Part shown: positions 24,939-34,001 of the stretch, in pieces
How positions within the stretch are numbered: the stretch's first letter is position 1
Layout of the letters: each line of letters opens with the position of its first letter
Origin: Planctomycetota bacterium
GTDB taxonomy: Bacteria > Planctomycetota > Phycisphaerae > WQYP01
Reading direction: 5' to 3'
DNA length: 36,628 nt
Assembly (NCBI GenBank): GCA_021785435.1
Contig: JAJYFE010000032.1
Location: forward strand, 1-36,628
Translations under genes and position numbers: made by a program
Notes under the pieces: model-generated
Seen by the model: the letters and a program-made list of their open reading frames with translations, nothing else
What the model was told of the DNA's origin: nothing
Database searches by the model: none

Positions 24939-25976
24939 ATGCTTCCCAGCATTCATCCGGTGATGGAGTTACGCGGATCGCCGCACCGATGCGGCAGGGA
25001 ATATGGCCGCCAAAATGCGGAAATACTCCGGGTATTCCTGAAGACCATTATCAAACCGGACACCGGACGCCTTCGGTACGCGCGTCGGTGTTGGAAAATT
25101 TTCAGCCAATGGGAACGCCCCATTATCGGGTTCGTACGCGGTATGGCGGAGGGAAGCGGACTATCATTGGACGAAATTATGTCCATTCAGCTCCATGAAG
25201 AATATCTACACCTGCCCCATTGCACCGCCGTGGGCGTCACGGGAGCGGCGACCCGAGACGGCTCGGCCATCATTGCCCAGAGTTGGGATGGTAATCCGGC
25301 ACTTTATGCTTCGGTAGCGTTGCTCCGAATTCACACCAATGCCGCGCCGGCTATGTTTACCTATTCATTGCCGGGTTTGTGGGCGTCCGCCGGTATCAAT
25401 GAACACGGCCTGGCGCTCGTTTGGACCAGCTCAGGGATATGGCCCAAGGTCAGACCGCGGGAGGGCGTGCCCACTTTTGCGTTGATCGCCGGTATTCTCG
25501 GATGTCGCAATTGTGACTCGGCGCTCAAGCTCATTCGGCGCACGCGCAACGCGGGTTGTTTTATCTTTTTTCTGGCCGACGCCGCCGGCGAAATCTGGGT
25601 GCTCGAAGGCACGCCCGGCCGGGTGGAAGCGGTTCCATGCCGTGACCTCGCGACCCGTACAAACCATTACCAGTGCGGCGATGTCTGCCGCGCCGCCAGA
25701 CAAAAACTCCCGCGTGCCAGTTTGAAGGTGAATTCCCAGCCGCGCGCCACTCGGGTCGCGGAGTTGGCCCAACGCGCACACGGGCGTATCGACGGCCGTG
25801 TCATGGAGACGATTTATCGCGATCATGAACCGCAACAGGGGCTGGGCATTTGCCTGCACGCCGCGCCCGGTCCTTACCTGACCCTCGATAGTTTCTACGC
25901 CGTGCCGTCGAAGCGGGAATTTTGGATCGCGCGGGGCTATGTCTGCCGGCATCGTTTCACGCGATATCGGGTTTGA
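24939..25976 (+). CDS. Peptidase C45 / acyl-CoA:6-aminopenicillanate acyltransferase-like Ntn hydrolase
   Basis: Self-processing amidohydrolase family. The 345-residue product has RGSPHRCGREYGRQNA near its start (the family's G-x-x-x-x-x-G-x-x-x-G motif) and the nucleophile region LHLPHCTAVGVTGAATRDGS; Cys95 would become the N-terminal nucleophile after cleavage of the H94-C95 bond. AQSWDGN and INEHGLALVWTSSG follow as in isopenicillin N acyltransferase relatives, which form or split amide bonds. It lies between the two GH39-like paralogues; the last 35 bases before the second one are shared with a longer but unlikely frame. The context suggests removal of an N-acyl group from a sugar or aglycone. 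The start is uncertain (24939 ATG or 24963). Confidence 0.85.
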   Translation: MLPSIHPVMELRGSPHRCGREYGRQNAEILRVFLKTIIKPDTGRLRYARRCWKIFSQWERPIIGFVRGMAEGSGLSLDEIMSIQLHEEYLHLPHCTAVGVTGAATRDGSAIIAQSWDGNPALYASVALLRIHTNAAPAMFTYSLPGLWASAGINEHGLALVWTSSGIWPKVRPREGVPTFALIAGILGCRNCDSALKLIRRTRNAGCFIFFLADAAGEIWVLEGTPGRVEAVPCRDLATRTNHYQCGDVCRAARQKLPRASLKVNSQPRATRVAELAQRAHGRIDGRVMETIYRDHEPQQGLGICLHAAPGPYLTLDSFYAVPSKREFWIARGYVCRHRFTRYRV

Positions 25977-26065
25977 TACCGTGGCGGTCCTTGGGCCGCT
26001 TGGCCGATGAGGGCATCGACCCCATACGAGGTGTGGGAACAGAAACCCTATTTGGAGCAATCAAC

Positions 26066-27817
26066 ATGATGAGCCGGTTGCAAGAAAGCGCGCGGGAAGT
26101 TGCCACAACGCTTATTTTGGCGGCGGGCCTGACGGCGGGACTGGGAACGTCCTCCCTGTTTTGCCAAGCCGCCGACGTCATCCTGATCAAGCCGACCGTT
26201 GCCATGAATAGCACCGGCCAAAACGACGTCCAGCGGTTAAAGCAACTCGCGGGTGGTGTGGGCTGCGATACGATCGCCAATCCGCCCGCCTACGCGCGTC
26301 TCAAGACGATCGGCATTACCACCATGCGCGTGATCAATGTCGACATAGCCGGCGCTTTCACGAAAAAAGGTCGGTTCATCATAGACGCGCCGGTCCATTT
26401 CAAAAAAAAGTGGCAGATTAACCGCTATAACGTCACCCAAGGCCAACAGGGGCGCCTCCGGGAAGAATTGGCGGCCTGCCGCCAAATTGGCGCGGTTCCC
26501 AATGTCGTGATGGCGCTGGCCTTGCCGCCACAGATTTGTCTGCCGCTGCGGGACATTCCCCCCGCACAACGTGATCACGTCGGCGATTTTGGACCGACCA
26601 ACTGGCGTTGGTATCGTCATTATTGTCAAGCCTTTTTCAAGTATGTGATGATTGACCAGAAATTTTCGAATGCAGAATTCTCCGTCGGTAACGAACCAGA
26701 GACCCCCTCCAGCAGTTTCATTCCGCACCCACCGTGGCCCGCTCCAGGCTCCCGCGCGGCGTACGACGATTATTTCAAGATGTACGAGGAAACGGCCCAC
26801 GCGGCGCAGAGCCTTGAGAAAAAGCATCCCGGCCTGCATGTATCCTTGGGTCCGGCCTTGGTATGGGCCTTTACCTTCAGATTTGGTGCTTTCAACTGGA
26901 CGCCCCGGTTCTTCCATGATTGCGCCCGGCAGAAAATAAAACTTGACTTTTTCGGGATACATTTCTACGGGAATGCAAGTTCACTGGATGGCCAATACCG
27001 CTCCAGCTATCCGTCGCTTGCCGACATGCTGCGCATGACCGTGGCGGCACGCGACCGTTACTGTCCCGGCGTGCCAATCTACATGACGGAATGGGGACCG
27101 AGCTATCAGGCGGTTTCTTACAGCGGCAGCAATATTGGCGCGGCCTGGTCGGCGGCATTTCTAGACACGCTGCTGCAATGTGGAGTAACCAAAGCTTTCT
27201 ACCTCCTGTCGACGGATGACCTCGCCCCGCAGGGCAACGGCTACCGTAACGTATGGGGTTGGATGGGCCTGTTGACCAATCCCATCGTATGCAGCAAGGC
27301 GTATCCCCGCGGACAAGTGGTCAGGGGAGGGATAATATACCCCACGGCGACCGCCCACGTCTTCGAGATGATCCACCGCCTGGTAGGCACACGCGTGGAA
27401 GCCTCACGGGGCAGCAGTGCCACGGTCAACTGTTTTGCCTCCGCCGACCGGGGCCGCAAACGCCTCACGGTGCTGGTGTGGAACTACGGCTGCCGTTTAC
27501 CCGAAGGAGCCGTTGGGCCGCACGCTTATGTCGATTACGCCACCCGTGAAGCGGTGGTATTGCGGGTTCGCGACGCCCGTGCGTTTTTCGGATGCACGCA
27601 CGTGCGTTTTAAACGGTGGCTGGTCAGCCACACGGTCAGTAACGCCTACTACCTGATGAGGCACGGGCGACTGAATCCACGTGATGCCGCGTTACAACAG
27701 GTTGACGACGGAAGTTTCCGAATTATCGACGGCAAGGTCGATATCGGATTTGCCATGCCGCCGTCGAGCGTATCGTTCGTGGAGATCGAGGCCCCCGCGA
27801 ATAAAAACCGGCAATAA
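26066..27817 (+). CDS. Exported GH39-like (clan GH-A) glycoside hydrolase, copy 2
   Basis: Paralogue of the product at 23112, collinear over its full length. The 583-residue product has signal-like LILAAGLTAGLGTSSLFCQAA, acid/base E210 (SVGNEPE), nucleophile E342 (YMTEWGPS) and the same C-terminal sandwich (FAMPPSSVSFVEIE). GGAG at 26053-26056 and the signal peptide support the ATG at 26066; the frame is open further upstream into the C45 gene, but that part is unrelated to the paralogue. Differences lie mainly in loops after the acid/base Glu (PSSSFIPHPP) and near the nucleophile, which may separate substrate preferences. Signal peptides differ, so export may differ. Confidence 0.77.
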   Translation: MMSRLQESAREVATTLILAAGLTAGLGTSSLFCQAADVILIKPTVAMNSTGQNDVQRLKQLAGGVGCDTIANPPAYARLKTIGITTMRVINVDIAGAFTKKGRFIIDAPVHFKKKWQINRYNVTQGQQGRLREELAACRQIGAVPNVVMALALPPQICLPLRDIPPAQRDHVGDFGPTNWRWYRHYCQAFFKYVMIDQKFSNAEFSVGNEPETPSSSFIPHPPWPAPGSRAAYDDYFKMYEETAHAAQSLEKKHPGLHVSLGPALVWAFTFRFGAFNWTPRFFHDCARQKIKLDFFGIHFYGNASSLDGQYRSSYPSLADMLRMTVAARDRYCPGVPIYMTEWGPSYQAVSYSGSNIGAAWSAAFLDTLLQCGVTKAFYLLSTDDLAPQGNGYRNVWGWMGLLTNPIVCSKAYPRGQVVRGGIIYPTATAHVFEMIHRLVGTRVEASRGSSATVNCFASADRGRKRLTVLVWNYGCRLPEGAVGPHAYVDYATREAVVLRVRDARAFFGCTHVRFKRWLVSHTVSNAYYLMRHGRLNPRDAALQQVDDGSFRIIDGKVDIGFAMPPSSVSFVEIEAPANKNRQ

Positions 27818-27902
27818 GACGCCGCTCAATCCGTCGGTAGAAACGGGTTGGAGGATTCGCGAGCGGACGTCTTCAGCCCGGCGATACAGCAAGGAAACGG
27901 TC

Positions 27903-29342
27903 ATGGCCCGATCAACGCGGCCCAATATTTTGTTTTTCATCATGGATGATCAGCGGGCGGATACTATCCACGGCCTGGGTAATCCGGACATTGCCACGCC
28001 AACGCTCGACAGTTTGGCGGAGCATGGTGTGTATCTGCGCCCCTACACTGCCGTGCCGGTGTGCACACCCAGCCGGGCCGAGGTGCTGACCGGACGCCAT
28101 CCCTTTCGAAACGGTTGTCGGTGGTTCGACGAACCAATCCGTCCAGACATCACGCTGCTTCCCGTGGCGCTACACGACGCGGGTTACCATTGCTGCCATA
28201 TTGGCAAGTGGCACAACGACGGCCATCCGGCGGAGCGGGGCTTTCATGAAACCCACGGGGTTTTCCCCGGCTGTGGGCGGCGCGGAGATGTCATCGGTGA
28301 ATACCGCGGACACGAATTCGCGTATTGGGACAATGACGTACTGGTCCAGGGTCACAGCACCGAAGTATTAACAGCCACCGCCATCGATTTTTTGCAGCGC
28401 GCACCGCAAGATCAACCGTGGTTCTGTTATATAGCGCTGCATTCGCCCCATGATCCCCGCACCGCGCCAGCTCCCTGGCGGGACATGTATCGCGGTCCCT
28501 TGCCACCGCTACCGCCCAACTTCATGCCCGAACATCCCTTTGACAACGGCGACATGTTGATCCGCGACGAACGGCTGGCGAGCTTTCCGCGTGGACACGA
28601 TGAAATCCGCCGCCACCGCGCCGATTATTACGCCATGATCAGCCATCACGATCATTACATCGGGCAGGTGTTGCATGAACTGCGCCGACTCGGCTCATAC
28701 GATAATACGCTGATTGTCTTTACCTCCGATCATGGGCTGGCTTGCGGTTCGCACGGTTTGCTGGGCAAGGAAAACCTCTACGAGCACAGCGTGCGGGTTC
28801 CCCTGTTACTGGCAGGACCCAATCTGCCCAAGGGCCGGAGGTATGACCGGGACTGTCTTTGCGGCCACCTTGATTTATTTCCGACGCTCATGGATTACCT
28901 TGGCCTGCCACCCCCCCGCACCTGCGAGGGGGTGAGTTACCTGGAAGTGTTGTTAGGGAGCCGCAAGACCATCCGGGAAACCATCGGTGCGGCGTATCGC
29001 GATTGCATGCGGATGGCCACGGATGGACGCTATAAACTGATTTACTATCCACATATCGATCGTACTCAGCTTTTCGATCTGGCCAACGATCCGTATGAAA
29101 TCAATGATCTGCTGACTCCTTGGCGGCGGTTGCCCGAATCACGGGAACTGACCCCGGCCCTTTCCCCGCCTCAGTGGACTTGCATCCCTGATCCCAATCC
29201 ACAACACAACGGAAAGCAGGTCTGGTTTCCCCTCTATGAACCGGCGCTGCCCACCGCCGAAGTCGATCGCGTGACAGCACGTTTGCGCGGCAGTTTGCTC
29301 GATTGGCAGAAAACCCGCAAAATAGCGGAGGTTCAATGGTGA
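27903..29342 (+). CDS. Type I sulfatase (formylglycine-dependent), cluster copy
   Basis: Removes a sulfate ester, probably from the cluster's glycan or its fragments. The 479-residue product has the metal-binding Asp pair in NILFFIMDDQRAD, the signature C-T-P-S-R (54-58; VCTPSRAEVLTGR) with Cys54 as the formylglycine precursor, HIGKWHNDG, and FTSDHGLACGSHGLLGKEN with the later Asp/His ligands. Heparan N-sulfatase and iduronate-2-sulfatase-like groups have a similar layout. AAGGAAA upstream supports the 27903 ATG, 85 bases after the glycosidase stop. No signal peptide is seen, suggesting cytoplasmic or unusual export. It overlaps the next gene by seven bases. Confidence 0.93.
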   Translation: MARSTRPNILFFIMDDQRADTIHGLGNPDIATPTLDSLAEHGVYLRPYTAVPVCTPSRAEVLTGRHPFRNGCRWFDEPIRPDITLLPVALHDAGYHCCHIGKWHNDGHPAERGFHETHGVFPGCGRRGDVIGEYRGHEFAYWDNDVLVQGHSTEVLTATAIDFLQRAPQDQPWFCYIALHSPHDPRTAPAPWRDMYRGPLPPLPPNFMPEHPFDNGDMLIRDERLASFPRGHDEIRRHRADYYAMISHHDHYIGQVLHELRRLGSYDNTLIVFTSDHGLACGSHGLLGKENLYEHSVRVPLLLAGPNLPKGRRYDRDCLCGHLDLFPTLMDYLGLPPPRTCEGVSYLEVLLGSRKTIRETIGAAYRDCMRMATDGRYKLIYYPHIDRTQLFDLANDPYEINDLLTPWRRLPESRELTPALSPPQWTCIPDPNPQHNGKQVWFPLYEPALPTAEVDRVTARLRGSLLDWQKTRKIAEVQW

Positions 29343-30634
29343 GCGGAACCTTCACGTTTGCGGTCTTGGGTGCGGGAGCACGCGGACAGGAATTCTCCCA
29401 GTGGCTTTGCGAACATCCCAGTGCGGGCCGTGTGGTGGCTGTGGCCGAGCCGGACCGTGAGCGCCGCCAGCTCATCGCCGAAGCTCATCAAATCCCGATG
29501 GCACGACAGCATGCAAGCTGGGAGGAATTGTTGGCCCGACCGCGGCTGGCCGACGCCGTTATCAACACGCTGATGGATCGCCTGCACGCGCCTTCGGCCC
29601 TGGCCGCGCTGAAACTGGGCTACCATATGCTGCTCGAAAAGCCGATGGCTGCCACGCTGGAGGATTGTGTGGCCATTGATCGGATGCGGCAGGCGACGCG
29701 ACGGATCGTCAGCGTATGCCATTCGCTGCGCCATCATGTCCTGTATGTCCAGGTCAAACGGCTGCTGGTTGACGGTGCGATCGGCCAGCTGGTCAGTTTC
29801 GACCAGCTTGAACCGGTCTCGCCGCTGCACCATGCGCACTCTTTTGTGCGCGGCAACTGGAGCAACGAGGCGCGCAGCAATTTCATGTTAATGACCAAAT
29901 GCTGCCACGATGTGGATGTGCTGGCGTACCTGGTAGGCCAGCCGTGCCGGCGCGTCAACTCCTTCGGCTGCCTGACGTACTTCCGCCAGGCTAATGCGCC
30001 GGCGGGCGCTCCGGACCGCTGTACCGACGGCTGCCCCGCCGAAGCCGCCTGTCCATACGCGGTGCAAAAAGTTTACCTTCCCCGGGAAGCGTTCTGGGGC
30101 AAATTCCTCTGGACGCAAATCGCGCCTGGTGTTGCAACCCCGGAAGACCGATGGCGGTATTTGCGGACCAGCCCCTATGGGCGGTGCGTCTTTCACTGCG
30201 ACAACGACGTAGTGGACCACCAGGTCGTGAATTTTGAGTTCGCTGATGGCGTCACCGGTACGTTCACAATGACCGCTTTCGCCCAGCCGATGGGCCGACG
30301 CTCATTGCGACTGCACGGCACCCACGGCGAAATCCGCGCCGCCCTCGACACCAACACCATTGATCTGCATCGTTTCGCCGATGGGCTCCACCTGCAATAC
30401 GCCCTGCCGATACAGCGCGGTTCGCATATGGGCGGAGATGACAACCTGATGAGCAATTTCATTCAGGCGCTGCGGGCCAACGATCCCAATCTGGTTCTGA
30501 CCACCACGACGGAATCGCTCGCCAGCCACAAGATTGTTTTTGCCGCTGAACAAGCCCGACGCGAGGGGCGCGTGGTGGCCCTGAAAGAACTGGACCCAAC
30601 GCCAAGCTGTCCCGATAGTGAGGCGGAGCGTTAA
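29336..30634 (+). CDS. Gfo/Idh/MocA family oxidoreductase
   Basis: NAD(P)-dependent sugar or inositol dehydrogenase family. The 432-residue product has the dinucleotide-binding GAGARG (12-17), the conserved EKP (101-103) and the catalytic-region CCHDVD (189-194). A cluster of Cys after it (RCTDGCPAEAACPYAV, about 223-238) is unusual for the family and could bind a metal or form disulfides. The ATG at 29336 has GCGGAGG just upstream and overlaps the sulfatase end by seven bases, implying coupling. It probably oxidises or epimerises a sugar released by the glycosidases. Confidence 0.92.
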   Translation: MVSGTFTFAVLGAGARGQEFSQWLCEHPSAGRVVAVAEPDRERRQLIAEAHQIPMARQHASWEELLARPRLADAVINTLMDRLHAPSALAALKLGYHMLLEKPMAATLEDCVAIDRMRQATRRIVSVCHSLRHHVLYVQVKRLLVDGAIGQLVSFDQLEPVSPLHHAHSFVRGNWSNEARSNFMLMTKCCHDVDVLAYLVGQPCRRVNSFGCLTYFRQANAPAGAPDRCTDGCPAEAACPYAVQKVYLPREAFWGKFLWTQIAPGVATPEDRWRYLRTSPYGRCVFHCDNDVVDHQVVNFEFADGVTGTFTMTAFAQPMGRRSLRLHGTHGEIRAALDTNTIDLHRFADGLHLQYALPIQRGSHMGGDDNLMSNFIQALRANDPNLVLTTTTESLASHKIVFAAEQARREGRVVALKELDPTPSCPDSEAER

Positions 30635-30713
30635 ATGCGCTCGTATTGAAGAACATGCCATTACGGACTCCCCGCCTAAGTGCAAGTTGAAGACCTCCGG
30701 AAGAAGCTTTCCT

Positions 30714-31895
30714 ATGAATGACCGACAACGTTTTATCGCTACGATGCACTATCAGCCACGGGATCGCGCCCCGATCTGTGATTTCGGGTTCTGGCCGGAA
30801 ACGATCGACGCCTGGCATCGCCAGGGGCTGCCGGAGTGGGTTGCCTGGTCGGAGCATACGCGATGCACCACTGATCGGGCCTTTGGAATGGATCGCTTCA
30901 GCTACGGCCCGCAGGTAAAGTTCGATTTATACAGCGCCGGACCTCAGGTAAATTGCGGCCTCTATCCACCTTTCGAGGAGCGCGTACTGGAAGATCGTGG
31001 CGATCAGGAGGTGGTCCAACAGAGTGACGGGGTGCGCGTGTTGCGCCATAAATATGCCGGTTCCATCCCCATGCATCTCGGACATTTGTTGGTGGATCGC
31101 GCCAGTTGGCACGAGCACTACCTCCCACGGCTAACCAATTACGATGATCCCGCCCGCTATCCCAACTGGACTCAAGCCCGGGCGATATGGAGTGATCCTG
31201 ATTATCCGTACCCCCGTAACGCGTTTGGTGGCAGCCTATATGGCTGGCTGCGCGACTGGATGGGCGTCGACAACCTGTCTTATTTGGTTCACGACGACCC
31301 GGCTTGGTTTGAGGGAATGGTCATCACCATTGCCGATTTAGTGATCGAAACGCACCGCCGGGCTTTGGCCCAAGGCGCCCAGTGGGACGCCTGCGGAATG
31401 TGGGAAGATATGTGCTACAACGGAGGCCCGCTGTTAGGCCCCGCACATTTCCGCCGTTATCTGGCGCCGCAATACCGTCGCATTACCGACCAACTGCGCC
31501 GCCACGGTTGCGACGTGATTTGGGTGGACAGCGACGGCAGAATCGACGAACTGATTGCCCTCTGGATGGACGCTGGCGTTAACTGTATGTTTCCCCTGGA
31601 GGTGGGAACGTGGCACGCCGACCCCATCGTCTACCGTCGGCGATACGGCAAGAATTTACTGATGATGGGGGGCTTCGACAAACACATCTTGGCCCGTGGC
31701 CACCGCGAAATAGAAGCCGAAATCCGACGATTGACGCCGCTGGTTGAAGAAGGAGGCTATATTGGCTTCTGCGACCACCGCGTGCCACCGGACGTGCCGT
31801 TGGATCATTATCTTTTTTACCTGCGAACCGTCCGCACCATCTGGGGCAAGAACACCCAATTAAAACCATGGGTTTTTCAGGAGCCGCAGCGATGA
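30714..31895 (+). CDS. Uroporphyrinogen decarboxylase-like (URO-D fold) protein
   Basis: The 393-residue product starts MNDRQRFIATMHYQPRDRAP, matching the N-terminus of URO-D-like proteins (R-F-x-x-x-x-x-x-x-x-D-R-x-P), then shows MGVDNLSYLVHDDPAW and GCDVIWVDSDGRIDEL, the C-terminal barrel. This subgroup includes MtaA/CmuA corrinoid-dependent methyltransferases and is widespread in sugar clusters, with no established activity there. True heme-pathway HemE is unlikely given the context. A role in demethylating a methoxylated substrate is a guess. The ATG at 30714 fits the family start; the upstream frame has no similarity. It overlaps the next gene by four bases (ATGA). Confidence 0.85.
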   Translation: MNDRQRFIATMHYQPRDRAPICDFGFWPETIDAWHRQGLPEWVAWSEHTRCTTDRAFGMDRFSYGPQVKFDLYSAGPQVNCGLYPPFEERVLEDRGDQEVVQQSDGVRVLRHKYAGSIPMHLGHLLVDRASWHEHYLPRLTNYDDPARYPNWTQARAIWSDPDYPYPRNAFGGSLYGWLRDWMGVDNLSYLVHDDPAWFEGMVITIADLVIETHRRALAQGAQWDACGMWEDMCYNGGPLLGPAHFRRYLAPQYRRITDQLRRHGCDVIWVDSDGRIDELIALWMDAGVNCMFPLEVGTWHADPIVYRRRYGKNLLMMGGFDKHILARGHREIEAEIRRLTPLVEEGGYIGFCDHRVPPDVPLDHYLFYLRTVRTIWGKNTQLKPWVFQEPQR

Positions 31896-33979
31896 AAACA
31901 ATCCAATCTTATGAACATTGCGCGACGCGGCTGGAGAGTCGTGGCGAACATCCCCCCACGCCGGAATACGTCGCCGATCTGGTGGAGGGATTGCGCCGCT
32001 GCGGCGTCGAAGCCATCTGGCATTCGGCGGTGGACCCACGCGGGCAGCCGCTGTTCCCTTCCCGCGTATTCCCCGACCATCACCCGCAGGCCAGCCTGGA
32101 GGCGTTCCGGAATCTGCTCGATCCGGTTCACAAGCTTGGTGTGCCGGTGTTGAGTTGGTATCCGATGAATCTTGGCGGCGGCGTGCTGCGCTCCCACCCC
32201 GAGTGGCGCATGGAATTCTACGCAATGGAAGATACCCCACCCAACGAAGAATGGGCGGCCCGTTACGCCTGCTTTAACTCCCCCTATGGCGAACTGTTGC
32301 CCCGCTTTGCAGCCGAAGTGGTGCGCGACGTGGGATTCGACGGCATCTGGTTCGATGGTTCGACGTTCAGCAACCACAACACCGGCCCGTGGTTCACACC
32401 CGGCTGCCGCTGTGACTTCTGCCGCGACCGCTTTCGGCGCGAGGCCGGCCTGGACCTCCCGGCGCGTGTGGACTATGGCGATCCCATATTCAAGCGTTGG
32501 ATCCAGTGGCGCTACGATGTGTTGATGCACCTGTGGAAGGCCTGCCTGGACGCCATACTCGCCGTGCGCCCCGACGCCACGGTGGTCTTTAACAACTACC
32601 GACGGCGTGTCGCCCACCATGGAGCGCGCATGGGCTGGAACGTCGCCATTCCGTTGCGTCGGCTGGGTTGGAATTGCATGATGAGCACTGAATTCGATAA
32701 TTTTCCGCACCAAGCCGATTTCCAAATGAAGTTCAATCGCGCCTACGCCTGTACGCGAGGTGTGGAAAGTTGGTGGCCGTTGAGCGATTTTGGGAAAAGC
32801 CCGTGGGTGCCGGACCATGACCCCCTGCCGGCGATCCAGGCGCATCTGGGCGCCATCAGCGCCGGCGGCGCAGCTTCCATGGGCGTGGGCGTAGCGGCCA
32901 AAAACTTCGCACCCATTCTGGCGGCGATCCAACACGAAGCTAGGCCCCGAATCCAATTCAAGGACGGCCAAACCGTCGAATATGCGGCGCTGTGGTGTTC
33001 GCAGCGTCATCAGGATTTCGCCTGCCCGCGCCAGCCTGATGAAGCCTGGGAGCAATGGCATGGCATGAACGAGCTATGTCGCCACGCGCATCTGCAAACC
33101 TCCGTGGTGTTTGATGACCATATCGAACAAGGTGAACTGAACCGCTATCCCGTTCTACTCGTCGGTGAAACACGCTGCATCAGCCGTGCGCAAGCCGCGC
33201 AGTTGCGTCGCTATGTTGAAAGCGGGGGCGTGCTTGTGGCTTGCCGCGACGCTGGCACGCTCGATGAATGGGGCGGGCCGCGCCGTCGCCCCATTCTTGA
33301 CGAATTGCTTGGCATCAAGGCGCGCCGCGCCGGTGCGGGTAATTCCACGTTGGAAATTCGCGATGAGGCGCTGGCGGGCGCCTGTGGACGTCATGTTTCC
33401 TATGTCGAACAGAGGTTTGCGGTCGCCACGCCGACCGGGGGCGTTCGCCTGTTGGCAGACGTAGTGGAGCGGACAACGGAGAGCTGGGATGGTGTGCGCG
33501 GCGATGGCCCTCCCGCGGCGCGATCTCCGGGCCTTTGGGTCCGGAGGGTGGGACGCGGTTGGGTAATCTTCACGGGCGTGGAACTTTTCGCCGCCTACCT
33601 GCACACACCCACGCCCCAGATGCGCAAACTGTTCAAGCACATCCTGACCACCCTGCGCCGACCGTCCGTTCACCTGGAAGGTCCGCTATGCGTGACCCTG
33701 AATGCTCGCCGCCGTGCGGATGGAACGCTGCTGATTCACCTGCATAACAACCCCGGCACCGCCTATGCCTACCCAGCGCCGCCCCGTAACAACTTGTTGC
33801 ACACGCCCGGCGAAGTTCTCGAGTCGCATAACCTCGTGATTCACCTGCATCGCATGGTGGCCCGGTCGGCCCGGTCGGGCCTGAGCGGCAAGAACTTGAA
33901 ACTCGCCGATGCCGGTCGGACCATCACCCTGCCCCGTCTGGCGCTCCATGACGTTGTGCTGGTCCAGACGGTGACCTGA
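31892..33979 (+). CDS. Putative glycoside hydrolase (GHL6-like barrel plus trimerisation-like domain)
   Basis: A 695-residue product. Residues about 20-330 form a TIM-barrel-like domain of the putative glycosidase type GHL6, with VGFDGIWFDGSTF (147-159) carrying likely acidic residues and the Cys motif CRCDFCRDRFRREAG (172-186) found in such proteins. Residues about 360-560 resemble the beta-galactosidase trimerisation (GATase-like) domain (YPVLLVGETRCISRAQAAQLRRYVESGG). A C-terminal sandwich follows. No signal peptide is seen. It starts inside the end of the URO-D-like gene, so the two are probably coupled. Glycoside hydrolase function is inferred; residues cannot be assigned with certainty. 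Confidence 0.72.
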   Translation: MKTIQSYEHCATRLESRGEHPPTPEYVADLVEGLRRCGVEAIWHSAVDPRGQPLFPSRVFPDHHPQASLEAFRNLLDPVHKLGVPVLSWYPMNLGGGVLRSHPEWRMEFYAMEDTPPNEEWAARYACFNSPYGELLPRFAAEVVRDVGFDGIWFDGSTFSNHNTGPWFTPGCRCDFCRDRFRREAGLDLPARVDYGDPIFKRWIQWRYDVLMHLWKACLDAILAVRPDATVVFNNYRRRVAHHGARMGWNVAIPLRRLGWNCMMSTEFDNFPHQADFQMKFNRAYACTRGVESWWPLSDFGKSPWVPDHDPLPAIQAHLGAISAGGAASMGVGVAAKNFAPILAAIQHEARPRIQFKDGQTVEYAALWCSQRHQDFACPRQPDEAWEQWHGMNELCRHAHLQTSVVFDDHIEQGELNRYPVLLVGETRCISRAQAAQLRRYVESGGVLVACRDAGTLDEWGGPRRRPILDELLGIKARRAGAGNSTLEIRDEALAGACGRHVSYVEQRFAVATPTGGVRLLADVVERTTESWDGVRGDGPPAARSPGLWVRRVGRGWVIFTGVELFAAYLHTPTPQMRKLFKHILTTLRRPSVHLEGPLCVTLNARRRADGTLLIHLHNNPGTAYAYPAPPRNNLLHTPGEVLESHNLVIHLHRMVARSARSGLSGKNLKLADAGRTITLPRLALHDVVLVQTVT

Positions 33980-34001
33980 GCTTCATCCCCGGAGGAATAT
34001 C

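Noticed and set aside
31877..33061. A 394-codon minus-strand frame opposite the putative glycosidase.
   Set aside because: GC-rich codon structure opens this antisense frame by chance; no domain-like sequence, and the plus-strand protein has clear motifs.
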